From the NCBI GenBank assembly GCA_002314935.1, contig DCHW01000019.1, positions 1-24,371 of the forward strand: 24,371 nucleotides of DNA. The letters are read 5' to 3'. This document shows, piece by piece, positions 15,570 through 24,076 of this stretch. The number at the start of each line of letters is the position of its first letter. Within the stretch, counting starts at the first letter, position 1. The notes under the pieces are model-generated. The model saw nothing but the letters and a program-made list of their open reading frames with translations, was not told the DNA's origin and did no database searches. Position numbers and translations under genes: made by a program. Source of the DNA: Clostridiales bacterium UBA1742 (GTDB taxonomy: Bacteria > Bacillota > Clostridia > TANB77 > CAG-508).

Positions 15570-15995
15570 TTATATCTCAAAAAAACTGGTATTATTTTTT
15601 CTATAAGTTAGTTCATATTCAAGTGAAAATTCATGAATATCTTTTGATTCAATATTTAAAATCCAAGGCATAAATATATCTCGTTCAGAAGGTTTATTGT
15701 CAGGTTCCCATACTAAAAATACTATATCTTTTCCTTGACTTAAATCTCTAAGCTTATTTAAAATATCAGCTTGATTTAAATTATAGATTTGCTTTGTATA
15801 TCGTTTTTCAAAATTACATAAAGAAAAATGTTGGCATGCTTCTTTAAATAAATTTTGATTTGGTACAAATTCTTTAAATTGTAATCCATCATAATCTTTT
15901 GGTACAGTATACGATGTAGCTAAGAATAAAAAGTTAGATTTTTCAGTTACTGACAGTTTACGCCAGTAACTGAAATTCGTGTAAAAAATTTTCAT
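15570..15995 (-). CDS. DUF488-like protein
   Basis: A 141-residue protein whose layout recalls the DUF488 family. It opens MKIFYTNFSYWRKL and continues with a short strand before FLATSYTVP. Then comes KEFVPNQNLFKEA, an RYTKQIYNLNQADILNKL block and finally GKDIVFLVWEPDNKPSERDI. Family members usually carry a Cys-His-Arg motif after that last strand (CE...CHR). Here the matching place reads SERDIF, so any catalytic or binding role tied to it may be lost. The assignment rests on recalled pattern, not on a search. Its ATG lies one base past the TGA of the upstream 408-residue gene, so the two are probably cotranscribed and translationally coupled. Confidence 0.65.
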   Translation of the reverse strand: MKIFYTNFSYWRKLSVTEKSNFLFLATSYTVPKDYDGLQFKEFVPNQNLFKEACQHFSLCNFEKRYTKQIYNLNQADILNKLRDLSQGKDIVFLVWEPDNKPSERDIFMPWILNIESKDIHEFSLEYELTYRKNNTSFFEI

Positions 15996-15996
15996 A

Positions 15997-17223
15997 TCAG
16001 AATTTTTTCATACCAAGTTTTGGGATCATAAATTTAATTGGATTAACTCCAATATTATCAAATACATTACAAATAAATGTCATATAAACACCAGTTGCTG
16101 GTTTAGTTGTTTTATTTTCATCTATTAATTTAATAGTTTCTGGCTTAATATTATTATTGATTAAATAATTATTAAGTTTTTTCAAAAACGAATTCTTAAC
16201 TTGCATAGAAAGCGGTTCACCAAATATAAAATTGACTTTACATGAAAAATATGTACTAAGCATAAGTGGTGTTTTGTCAGGCATTGTTTTATAAATAATA
16301 TTCTTAATACCGTCAGCATATTTCAATGACTGAGCGTCAAAACTAAGCTTGAATTGTTCTTTTGGATCTTCATTCAATGTTACAAATTGAATTTTTTTAG
16401 ATTCAAAATTTTTAACAAGTTTAGTCATACATTCTTTTAATGCATTGATATATTTGTTATTTTCACCATATTTAAGAATGGTAAATTCATTTATTTTAGG
16501 TAAAAAATAATTATTAATACAAGATTCATATTTTTTAATATTATTATATACTTGATCAAAATCATCTAGTCCATAACGATAGTTGACTAGTGCATTACTA
16601 GTATGAGTTTCAATTTGTGCTTTAGAAGCTGAGTTAAACATATTATGATATTTATATTGTGCTTCAAAATATTCTTTTTCATTGTCAGACAAATCAGAAT
16701 AATAAAACATTATATTAGACGGATTTTCATTTCCATATAACAACTCACTAAGTCTATATGTTTCGTCAATATCATTATATTTAAATGCAAAATTAAAGAA
16801 CTGCACATTTTTATGCGAACTAATAATCTCACTTAAGTTAGAATTAAAATTATATGCAAAGGTATTTTCATCAAAAGTTTCTTTCCAATACTGGATAGAC
16901 TTAATAAATACATTTTCTTTCAATTCGTCTGCATTATCAATTTTTTCATTAAATACAAAAAATTTATTAAAAAAATCAGCCGGACTGTCAAAAAATTTAT
17001 TGATATATGTCATAAGTTGTTTATAAGTCGAAAATTTTACAAAATTATTATAACCGTTATGTTTATAAACATTAAATGAATATGAACTTAACCAGCCAAT
17101 ATTTTCCTTACTGACTTCATACTGTTTAATAAAATAAATAACAAAATCAAATCGATTAGTATTCATCATAAATTTGATATGATTGTTAAGAATTTCACAC
17201 TGTTCATTAGAAAAATAATTCAT
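15997..17223 (-). CDS. unknown phage protein
   Basis: A 408-residue protein that I cannot place in a family. It is rich in Asn, Phe, Tyr and Lys and appears mostly helical in the N-terminal two thirds (for example IISSHKNVQFFNFAFKYND). The end, from about 300, seems more mixed, with KTPLMLSTYFSCKVNFIFGE and TGVYMTFICNVFDNIG suggesting strands. No nuclease, NTP-binding or metal-binding motif stands out. AGGAG precedes the ATG, and a standard phage promoter lies upstream. It is the first gene of a two-gene unit with the DUF488-like gene. It ends in TGA. Confidence 0.8.
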   Translation of the reverse strand: MNYFSNEQCEILNNHIKFMMNTNRFDFVIYFIKQYEVSKENIGWLSSYSFNVYKHNGYNNFVKFSTYKQLMTYINKFFDSPADFFNKFFVFNEKIDNADELKENVFIKSIQYWKETFDENTFAYNFNSNLSEIISSHKNVQFFNFAFKYNDIDETYRLSELLYGNENPSNIMFYYSDLSDNEKEYFEAQYKYHNMFNSASKAQIETHTSNALVNYRYGLDDFDQVYNNIKKYESCINNYFLPKINEFTILKYGENNKYINALKECMTKLVKNFESKKIQFVTLNEDPKEQFKLSFDAQSLKYADGIKNIIYKTMPDKTPLMLSTYFSCKVNFIFGEPLSMQVKNSFLKKLNNYLINNNIKPETIKLIDENKTTKPATGVYMTFICNVFDNIGVNPIKFMIPKLGMKKF

Positions 17224-17251
17224 TTGAATTCTCCTGTTGTTGTTTTATTGT

Positions 17252-17267
17252 TTATTATAATATAACA
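17252..17267 (-). promoter_or_regulatory. phage promoter for the two-gene unit
   Basis: The minus strand reads TGTTATATTATAATAA, an exact core match, upstream of the 408-residue gene. A CTTATT-like -35 box lies further upstream. Confidence 0.75.
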
Positions 17268-17295
17268 AAACAAATTGAAAAATAAGGCGAAAATA

Positions 17296-17604
17296 TTAAA
17301 AAAGTTGCCATTCAGTTTCATTATATAATGTGTCAGTCATTTTTTCAATTAATTCAGATTTCGTATAATACCCAGTTTGGATTCTATTATGATGAGTATA
17401 TTCACAATCAAACCAATGTTTACTACTGTTCCAAGTAAATTTATAAGTGTCACTATTTTTTGGAATAATTAATAAAGTTTTACCAAAATAACATTCAGCA
17501 CAGTCAACAATTTTTTTAGCTTTAATTTTTAATGATTTAAAATATTCATATTCAGATTTCATTGTTGGATCATTAATAAGACTTGCTGCTTTTCGTAGGT
17601 TCAT
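17296..17604 (-). CDS. small unknown protein
   Basis: A 102-residue basic protein. The N-terminal third is a charged helix (DPTMKSEYEYFKSLKIKAKK). The rest looks like strands with aromatic residues (TYKFTWNSSKHWFDCEYTHH). It has two cysteines close together (C35, C38), too few for a zinc site alone. No family is recognised. AAGGAA precedes the ATG. It is served by two tandem promoters, the outer one followed by a conserved hairpin element. The small zinc-ribbon gene at 12700-12942 has the same arrangement, so both genes may share regulation. Confidence 0.72.
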   Translation of the reverse strand: MNLRKAASLINDPTMKSEYEYFKSLKIKAKKIVDCAECYFGKTLLIIPKNSDTYKFTWNSSKHWFDCEYTHHNRIQTGYYTKSELIEKMTDTLYNETEWQLF

Positions 17605-17624
17605 TATAAGGTTCCTTGTTGAAT

Positions 17625-17640
17625 TTATTTTAATATAACA
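17625..17640 (-). promoter_or_regulatory. proximal phage promoter for the 102-residue gene
   Basis: The minus strand reads TGTTATATTAAAATAA with CTTATT 16 bp before TATATT. Confidence 0.75.
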
Positions 17641-17693
17641 AGAATATTTAAATAATAAGGTAAAATTAATAAAGTTTTTTTTAGAAAATTAAA

Positions 17694-17720
17694 AACCCTT
17701 TAACCCGACCACATGGGCCA
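17694..17720 (-). ncRNA. structured leader or small RNA, copy 2
   Basis: On the minus strand, after the outer promoter, GGCC-CATGT-GGTC can pair (one G-T wobble) and is followed by GGGTTAAAGGGTT. It matches copy 1 at 13049-13075 in position, hairpin and the AACCCTTT...CCCGAC...CATG frame. The possible ORF in copy 1 is only four codons here, so conservation is at the nucleic-acid level. Confidence 0.4.
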
Positions 17721-17724
17721 GATT

Positions 17725-17740
17725 ATATTATAATATAACA
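17725..17740 (-). promoter_or_regulatory. distal phage promoter before hairpin copy 2
   Basis: The minus strand reads TGTTATATTATAATAT, with a CTTAAT-like box about 17 bp upstream. It would transcribe the hairpin and then the 102-residue gene. Confidence 0.6.
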
Positions 17741-17797
17741 AGAATTTTTTAAAAATTAAGATATATTTAAAATATTTTCATTTTAATATTAATTTTT

Positions 17798-17805
17798 TAT
17801 AAATA
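17798..17805 (+). promoter_or_regulatory. T4-type late promoter (TATAAATA) for head genes
   Basis: An exact TATAAATA lies 35 bases before the acidic head gene's ATG, without the TGTTATATTA core used elsewhere. It matches the T4 late consensus and stands at the head of the capsid cluster. Confidence 0.5.
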
Positions 17806-17840
17806 ATATTAAACAAAAATGTTTAAGGAATTTTATAAAT

Positions 17841-18680
17841 ATGAAAAATAAATATAAAAACACTATTCATAAAAAAATGAAGACATATACAAATAATATA
17901 CAAGCTAAATCTCGTTTACTTGTTGAATGTATTTTAAATAAAGATCCTTTAGCCGCAAATAAGGTTTTTCCAAATTTAGTAGAAGAATCAGAAAAACTTC
18001 GTTAGCTTTAGGTTAAAAAATTATTATTAGAAGATGACTAGGATGACTGGAGTGATGATGATTCAGGCGACGAAGGTGATGATGATTCTGATTACAGTGA
18101 TGATGGCACCGATGAAGATACTGACGATGAGGGTGGTGACGAAGGCGACGATGATTTTGAAGATGATGAAGAAGATTCAGATCAAGAAGATACAGATATA
18201 AATAAAGCAATTGATGATGCAACAGAAATTAAATGTCAGATAAATGCAAAAATTATTGAACATTTATTTGATAAAATTTCTGATTTAAAAAATGTTTTAA
18301 ATGATAAAGAATTAGATGAAACATCAAAAGAATTTATTAAATTAGATACTTCAATTTCTTATTATTCTGATAAATTACAAGAATTACAAGCCCAGACAAA
18401 TCCAGGTACAGATCAAACAAAGCTTTAGGAAAAATTAGATATTATAAGTAAAGCTTTAGATGAATTACAAGAAAAAACTGGTGGATAGTCTTCTGACAGT
18501 GATGACGTTGAAGCACCAGAAGATGTAGATGATTCTGAATAGTCTGATGATACAGATGAAGAGTAGAGCGAAGAGTAGAGCGAAGAGTAGAGCGAAGATT
18601 AGGAAGAAGATTAGGAAGAAGATTAGGAAGAAGATTAGGAAGAAGCCTAGGAATAGTAGTAGAATGATGAAGATTTTTAA
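17841..18680 (+). CDS. TAG-recoded acidic low-complexity head-associated protein
   Basis: One frame from ATG to TAA (18678-18680) gives 279 residues if its 17 in-frame TAGs are read through. The basic N terminus (MKNKYKNTIHKKMKTYTNNI) leads into a first acidic block, then a helical middle (IIEHLFDKISDLKNVL), then a second acidic tail. The tail has three copies of GAGTAGAGCGAA and four of GATTAGGAAGAA (18561-18644), encoding Glu-Gln-Ser-Glu and Asp-Gln-Glu-Glu. Two TAGs, or three TAGs in a row near the end, support Gln. Position directly before the scaffold and capsid genes recalls the small acidic prohead-core genes of T4, though similarity is only in composition and place. AAGGAA lies 10 bases before the ATG. 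Confidence 0.85.
18561..18644 (+). repeat. in-frame 12-bp tandem repeats carrying TAG
   Basis: Three GAGTAGAGCGAA units are followed directly by four GATTAGGAAGAA units. Each unit contains one in-frame TAG, so the repeats expand TAG content in the acidic tail. Confidence 0.95.
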
Positions 18681-18751
18681 TAATTCTATAAAAAAATGAT
18701 AAATATATAGTAAATAATATTAATAATACAATTTATGGAGAAAATAATTAA

Positions 18752-20134
18752 ATGAAAGTTTTTAAACAATTATTAGAATCTGTTAGAGCTAATTGCCCAG
18801 ATTTAATCTCTGAAGAACAAGCTGCTTAGATGTCTAAAGAATTTGATCAGGAAATTGATCAGATTAAAGCAGATGGTCGTCAGGAAGGTCAAGCCACAGG
18901 ATTTCGTGAAGGTTATGACGAAGGCAAGAAAGTTGCTGCAGATGAAATGAAGGTTAAGATCGATTAGATTGTAGAAAAGTTAGATGAATAGTCTACAACT
19001 AAATTATAGCAAATTCTTGATATGGTTGACCAGAGCAATACAGAAAAGCTTCAACAGCTTCATGATTGGATGAAAAATAATATGGTCTCCAAAGCTGACA
19101 TGGATAATGCATTAGCAGCACAAGATGAAGATTATGCAAATAAATTTGAACAAGCACTTAATGCAACAGATAATAAACATGCAGAACAACTTCAAATGGC
19201 TATGGAAGCAATTGATAAGAAACGTGCTCAACAATTAAAATTTATTTATGAATCAATTGATAAAAAACATGCACAAATGATTGAAGAAGCTGTTAAAAAG
19301 GTTGACTCAGATAATGCAAAGAAATTAGTTAAAGTTACAACACTTTTAAAAGAAAATAGAGATAAAGCTATTAATAACATTACTAAAAAATTAGTTCTTG
19401 AAGCAAAACAAAAAATAGCCAAAAAAACTATTTTATTTGAACAGAATTTAAAAGCGCATAAAGCAGAATTAATTAAAGAACGTAATCGTAAATTAGATGT
19501 TCTTGCTGAGTCAGTTCAAAAATATTTAAATTATGCTCTTGATAATGCTTTACCACGTAAACAGTTAATTTCAGAAGCAAAATATAATGCTGCAATTAAA
19601 ACTATTGAAAAAGTAACTGATGTTCTTAAAGTTAATACAATTGTTCAAGAATCCAAAGATGGATTATTTGCTGATTATGAAGCAAAAATTGCATCTGGCA
19701 AAAATGAACAAGAAAAACTTTTAAATGAAAATATTGAATTAAAAACAAAATTAAATAAAATTGAAGCACAATTAGTGCTTGAAGAAAAATGCAAGGATTG
19801 CACTCCTGCTGAAGCAAAATTTGTAAAAGCTTATTTTTCTAAAGCAGACAAACCAGAAGTTATAGAGGAGTCAATCAAAGAAGCTAGAACTGCTTATAAA
19901 AAACTTCAATCTGAAAGACGTGAATCTTTAATTGCCGAAAATGCAGCTAAAGCAAATGCAACCCCAACATCTGTTATCACAGAAAAACAAATTGCATCTG
20001 CTAAATCTACAGCTAAAGCTAAGATTGTTTCAGAATCCAAAGCAGTTAAGTCAGCTGAGAAGAAACAAAAAGTTCAGCCAAAAAAGCAGGACTTAATTGA
20101 TCTTTATGCACAAGCTTTACAAGGTCATAAGTGA
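18752..20134 (+). CDS. gp22-like prohead scaffolding protein (TAG-recoded)
   Basis: Reading four TAGs (18827, 18965, 18989, 19007) as Gln gives 460 residues from ATG 18752 to TGA. A start at the internal Met at 19022 would lose 90 residues with continuous coding character. The N terminus (MKVFKQLLESVRANCPDLIS) leads into FREGYDEGKKVAADEMK, then long Lys/Glu/Ala-rich helices with the recurring pattern DKKHAxQ and IDKKRAQQL, so it is a coiled-coil protein. The C terminus is basic. Length, charge and place immediately before the capsid gene match T4 gp22, the prohead core protein that is later degraded. The prohead protease itself is not in the window. GGAG lies before the ATG. Confidence 0.82.
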
Positions 20135-20247
20135 TCTTAATTTTATGGAAAGAAGTTTAAATCGTCGTTTTAATACAAAAATAAAATAAAAGATAAACTT
20201 TTTAAAATCTTTTAAATATAAAAAAAAAATTTAAGGAAAATTGAATT

Positions 20248-21819
20248 ATGCAATTCATGGGAATTGAAAATCAAGAGACTATCTATAAGAAGTGGTCTCG
20301 CCTTATCAACGCCGGTAGTAAAATCGGTGATGATACTGTAAAAATGTCAACTGCTATCGTTCTCGAAAACGCTCAGCAGTCTGTCGATCATCAACATAAA
20401 ATCCATGGCGGTAAAGGACTCTTATTTGAATCTGCTGCCGGTATTGGTACTGTTAATGCTATGGGTCCTACCCCAGGCCAGCCATCTTACGCTGACACCA
20501 CTGGTGACGCTCGTGTTCCATCTATCGTCATTCCAATGATTCGTCGTATTTATCCACAACTCATTGCTCATAAGCTCGTCGGTGTTCAGCCAATGCAGGC
20601 TCCTATCGGTATGGCTTTTGCTTTCCGTGCTAAATACGGTCGTTTCGGTCGTGGCGATGGCAAAGTAGAAGGTAATGAAATCGGTTATCTTGGCAATAGT
20701 CCTTCTTTCACTGGTAAAGACGCTAATGAATATCGTTTCAATAACGAAAAGTATTATGAAGTTTCTGGTACCGTGCCAACTGGTGCTGTTCCAGCTGCTA
20801 GACAAGACCAAGGCGCACTTGACCTTGATCCATTCAGAAGTCCATCTACTGGCATTCGTACTGGTTTATATAACTATGCTAATCCAGCTGCTCATATGAA
20901 AGAATGGGAAACCAAGGATCCATTAAGTGGAATGATGGATAAGTATTTCTTCGGCAATCTTAATGCTGGTAAGAATATCGGTGACGGTGCTGATACTTCC
21001 GATGCTGAAAACTGGGCTGTTGGCCGCGACATGCCAGAAGCTGGTTTTGAAATCCTCAAAGCCACTGTTACTGCTAAGACCCGTAAACTCGGTGTTCAGA
21101 TCACTCGTGAAACTGAAGAAGATATGAAAGCTATGCAGGGTTTAAATGCTCAGCAAGAAATTTCTGATCTTCTTTCTTATGAAATCGCCCAAGAAATGGA
21201 CCGTCAGTTACTCGGATAGATTATTCAATCTGCTCTCCGTGCTGGCAATGCTACTGTTTGGGATCCTGCTAAGGCAGATGGTCGTAATCAGCATGAACGT
21301 TGTAACGCTCTTTATACTGACATTCTCCGTGCAAGTGCTATGATCGCAGTTAAATCTCGTCGTGGTGCTGCTAACTGGGCTGTCGCTTCTCCGGGTGCTG
21401 CTGCTCTTCTCGAAGCTCAAATTTATAATCCACTTAGTGTTGCTGGTGGACTTGGCAATGCAAATGCCTATGGTAAGACCATTGACCAAGGTATTGGTGT
21501 TACTGATATCGGTACTCTCCGTAATGGTACTATCAAACTTTATCGTGATACTCTTGCTGGTGGCGAATATATTCTTCTCGGATTTAAAGGAAACAACATC
21601 TATGATGCTGGTATTATCTACCTTCCTTACATCCCACTTGAACTGATGCAAGCACAAGATCCTTTCACATTCAATCCAATAACTGCTGCCCGTACAAGAT
21701 ATGGTGTCACAACTAACCTTTTCGGTGCAGGTCAGTTCTATCACTTCTTTGGTTTAAAGAATGTAGACGGAGTGAATGCTAAGTTTGGTACTGATGCTGA
21801 CAAAGCATTCTTACAGTAA
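20248..21819 (+). CDS. major capsid protein, T4 gp23-like (one recoded TAG)
   Basis: 523 residues, almost the same length as T4 gp23 (521). The frame is broken only by TAG at 21217-21219 (codon 324), inside MDRQLLG-TAG-IIQSALRAGN, and continues to TAA, so a 323-residue stop would be false. IPMIRRIYPQLIAHKLVGVQPM with AFRAKYG following is the typical gp23 block, as are the later KTRKLGVQITRETEEDM and GAGQFYHFFGL regions. LLFE at 58-61 followed by SAAG fits the head-protease cleavage pattern near residue 65 of gp23. Codons are markedly richer in C-ending forms than elsewhere, as expected for the most abundant virion protein. AAGGAA precedes the ATG, and a strong terminator follows. Confidence 0.92.
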
Positions 21820-21854
21820 TTTTGAATAAAAGTTATTGTTAAGTAACTGAATTT

Positions 21855-21890
21855 AAAAGAAGCTAGTCAAGAAATTGATTAGCTTCTTTT
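21855..21890. terminator. strong bidirectional terminator after the capsid gene
   Basis: A 16-bp stem (21855-21870 with 21875-21890, one G-T pair) is closed by a GAAA loop and flanked by A and T runs. It lies between the convergent capsid and endonuclease genes and overlaps the latter's stop codon. Confidence 0.9.
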
Positions 21891-22856
21891 TTCATATATT
21901 AAATATCCGCAATTTTCGCATGGTTTATTTAATCTAGTAATAATTTCTGGTGATTTAGTTTCTATAAGTATATAATTTGATAAATTTAAATTATTATACC
22001 AGCACTGGTCAAGTATTAATTTATTTTCTGTAAAAACTTCATTATTAGTAAATATTAATTTTAATTTTTCACATATTTTAGTTGAATTATTTAACCATTC
22101 ATCTTCCCAAATATGAATCAAACGAACACCTAATTTGTTACACATTTTAGTTTTATTTAAATGGTAACCAGTTTCTTTATTATTAATGCTATGCCAGTGA
22201 ACACCATTAAATTCTATAGCAAGTTTAATATCAGGAATATAAATATCTATTTCATATGGTGGTATTAAATCTCGTTTATGTGTTTCAATATTATTAAAAT
22301 ATTGTTTACAAAAATTTAATAAATTAGATTCATTTTTAGAATAGTTTTGATATTTTTTATAACAATTAGGACAACGTGGACAACGTTTAAGTTTTATATC
22401 TCCAGTTAAATATGTTAAAAATTTTGTAGTTTTAATTAAATTAGCCTCAAATATTTCTCCACAATGTTTACATTTCCATTTATAGATATATTGTCTACCT
22501 TTATATTCATTAGAAGTAAATAATGGTTCAACATAATTTTTAAATAAATTTACAGCTTTTTCATATTTATTATGTAATGCTATTAAATTACTTTTACCTT
22601 CTTTACTGCATTTAATACTACAATATTCATTTTTATGCCATAAATACCAGGTATAATTTATAGGATTGCCACAATGTTTACAAATAGGTAAATATTCATT
22701 ATTTTGAATGAAATGCAGTACATTAAATAATTTTTCAAGTGATGGATATTTATTTAAATATTCTTGACAAAAGTTTTGTAAATCTTTATTTTTCTTTAAT
22801 AACCAAGAAGCTTTTCTATAATCAGTTAAGTCTAAATTTTTAATAAATTCTTTCAT
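21879..22856 (-). CDS. EDxHD/Vsr-like homing endonuclease
   Basis: A 325-residue relative of the endonuclease at 13100-14233. An N-terminal zinc finger is formed by CKHCGNPINY and YCSIKCSKEG. A second CKHCGEIF and RCPRCPNC cluster follows. The nuclease core starts at NESNLLNFC and includes PPYEIDIYIPDIKLAIEFNG, VHWHS, a TGYHLNKTKMC block and LIHIWEDEW. The order and most residues match the first endonuclease, so they share ancestry. It lacks the KYG repeat seen in the other two. It lies tail-to-tail with the capsid gene, the typical place for a nuclease that spreads by cutting a rival's highly conserved gene. Whether the capsid gene is its target is inference. Confidence 0.85.
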   Translation of the reverse strand: MKEFIKNLDLTDYRKASWLLKKNKDLQNFCQEYLNKYPSLEKLFNVLHFIQNNEYLPICKHCGNPINYTWYLWHKNEYCSIKCSKEGKSNLIALHNKYEKAVNLFKNYVEPLFTSNEYKGRQYIYKWKCKHCGEIFEANLIKTTKFLTYLTGDIKLKRCPRCPNCYKKYQNYSKNESNLLNFCKQYFNNIETHKRDLIPPYEIDIYIPDIKLAIEFNGVHWHSINNKETGYHLNKTKMCNKLGVRLIHIWEDEWLNNSTKICEKLKLIFTNNEVFTENKLILDQCWYNNLNLSNYILIETKSPEIITRLNKPCENCGYLIYEKRS

Positions 22857-22928
22857 AAATTTTCCTTATTTTTTTTTTTAAAAATATTATTATATTATTA
22901 TATTAAATATATTTAGGAATTTTTAAAA

Positions 22929-24035
22929 ATGGATAATAATATTATTGAAAAACAAAAAAGACATCGTTTTAAATTTAAAAAAGATCAGTATAAATGTTCT
23001 TCAATAGAAGATTTGAAAGAAGCCGCAAAGCATTTGACAAATTTTAATGGTAATACAATAAGTAATTTTTTAAAGCAGCAGATAGAATTAAAGAAATTTG
23101 TAGAAGATATATTTAATAGTAATCAAAAAAAATATTGTACACTTAATAAAACATTTATTGCATTGGTGAAAGATATTGAATTTGGACATTGTAAATTATG
23201 TAACAAAGAATTAAACTATGACCAAACTTGGGCTAAAGCAGATTATTGTAGTAATAGATGTAAATTAAGCATACAAGAAAATCCATTTAGTAGAGAAACT
23301 GTAAAGAAAAAAATTAAGCAGACTAATTTAGAAAAGTATGGTGTTATAAATCCAATGTTTTGTGATGCAATTAAAGAAAAACTTAAAATAACTAATTTAC
23401 AAAAATATGGTTTAGAAAATTCATTTCAAAGAGAAGATATTAAAGAACAAATTAAACAAACTAATTTAGAAAAATATGGAGTTGAACATCTATATCAATC
23501 TGAAGAAATAAAACAAAAATTTAAAAATAGTAGAAAAATTACAGCATTTGAAAATTTTCAAAATATTTGTTTGAATTTAGGATACACATTATTATGTGAT
23601 TTCGAACATTATATCGGAACTAATAATATATACCAAGTTCAATGTAAAAAATGTGGAAATATTTTTAATACAAGGTATGATGATGGTAAATTAATTTCTA
23701 GGTGTTTTGTATGTGAACCAAGAAAATTTCCTCCTATTAGATCAAAGAAAGAAATAGAGGTTTATGATTATGTTTCTTCTATTTATAAAGGTAAAGTGAT
23801 TTCAAATGACCGAACAGTAATTGGTCCACAAGAGATAGATATATTTTTACCTGACTTAAAATTAGGATTTGAATTTGATGGTACATATTGGCATAGTTTA
23901 AAGTCTGATAATTATCACAAACATAAAGATGAGTTAGGATTAAAATCAGGCGTAAAGATTTACCATATAGACGAAGTTGACTGGGATAATAAGCAGCAAG
24001 AAGTGAAAAATTTTATTTTTTCCTTAATTTTTTGA
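22929..24035 (+). CDS. EDxHD-type homing endonuclease with KYG repeats
   Basis: A 368-residue protein divergent from, and probably related to, the two other endonucleases. An N-terminal zinc finger (CKLCNKELNY and YCSNRCKLS) precedes three repeats of about 25-30 residues with TNLEKYGV or TNLQKYGL, found in many phage nucleases and probably DNA-binding. After a CKKCGNIF and CFVCEP pair, the nuclease core starts at SKKEIEVYDYV and contains QEIDIFLPDLKLGFEFDG, TYWHS and YHIDEVDW. It ends in TGA. It is divergent from the neighbouring endonuclease with about 70 bases of AT-rich shared promoter region. TAGGAA lies before the ATG. Confidence 0.82.
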   Translation: MDNNIIEKQKRHRFKFKKDQYKCSSIEDLKEAAKHLTNFNGNTISNFLKQQIELKKFVEDIFNSNQKKYCTLNKTFIALVKDIEFGHCKLCNKELNYDQTWAKADYCSNRCKLSIQENPFSRETVKKKIKQTNLEKYGVINPMFCDAIKEKLKITNLQKYGLENSFQREDIKEQIKQTNLEKYGVEHLYQSEEIKQKFKNSRKITAFENFQNICLNLGYTLLCDFEHYIGTNNIYQVQCKKCGNIFNTRYDDGKLISRCFVCEPRKFPPIRSKKEIEVYDYVSSIYKGKVISNDRTVIGPQEIDIFLPDLKLGFEFDGTYWHSLKSDNYHKHKDELGLKSGVKIYHIDEVDWDNKQQEVKNFIFSLIF

Positions 24036-24058
24036 ATATATTTGTTATATTAAAATAA
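24023..24058 (+). promoter_or_regulatory. phage promoter for the repeat-protein gene
   Basis: CTTAAT (24023-24028), a 17-bp spacer and TATATT (24046-24051) with TG upstream give an exact core TGTTATATTAAAATAA. The -35 box lies inside the end of the endonuclease gene. Confidence 0.8.
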
Positions 24059-24076
24059 AAATAAGGAATAATAAGA

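Noticed and set aside
18013..18222. Minus-strand ORF rich in His and Leu
   Set aside because: It is the complement of GAT and GAC codons in the acidic gene; the plus frame has the ribosome binding site and gene context.
20145..20189. ATG-to-TAA ORF of 14 residues between scaffold and capsid genes
   Set aside because: Too short, no ribosome binding site and no recognisable features.
20422..20811. Long minus-strand ORF opposite the capsid gene
   Set aside because: Antisense shadow caused by C-ending codons in the capsid gene; no start signals.
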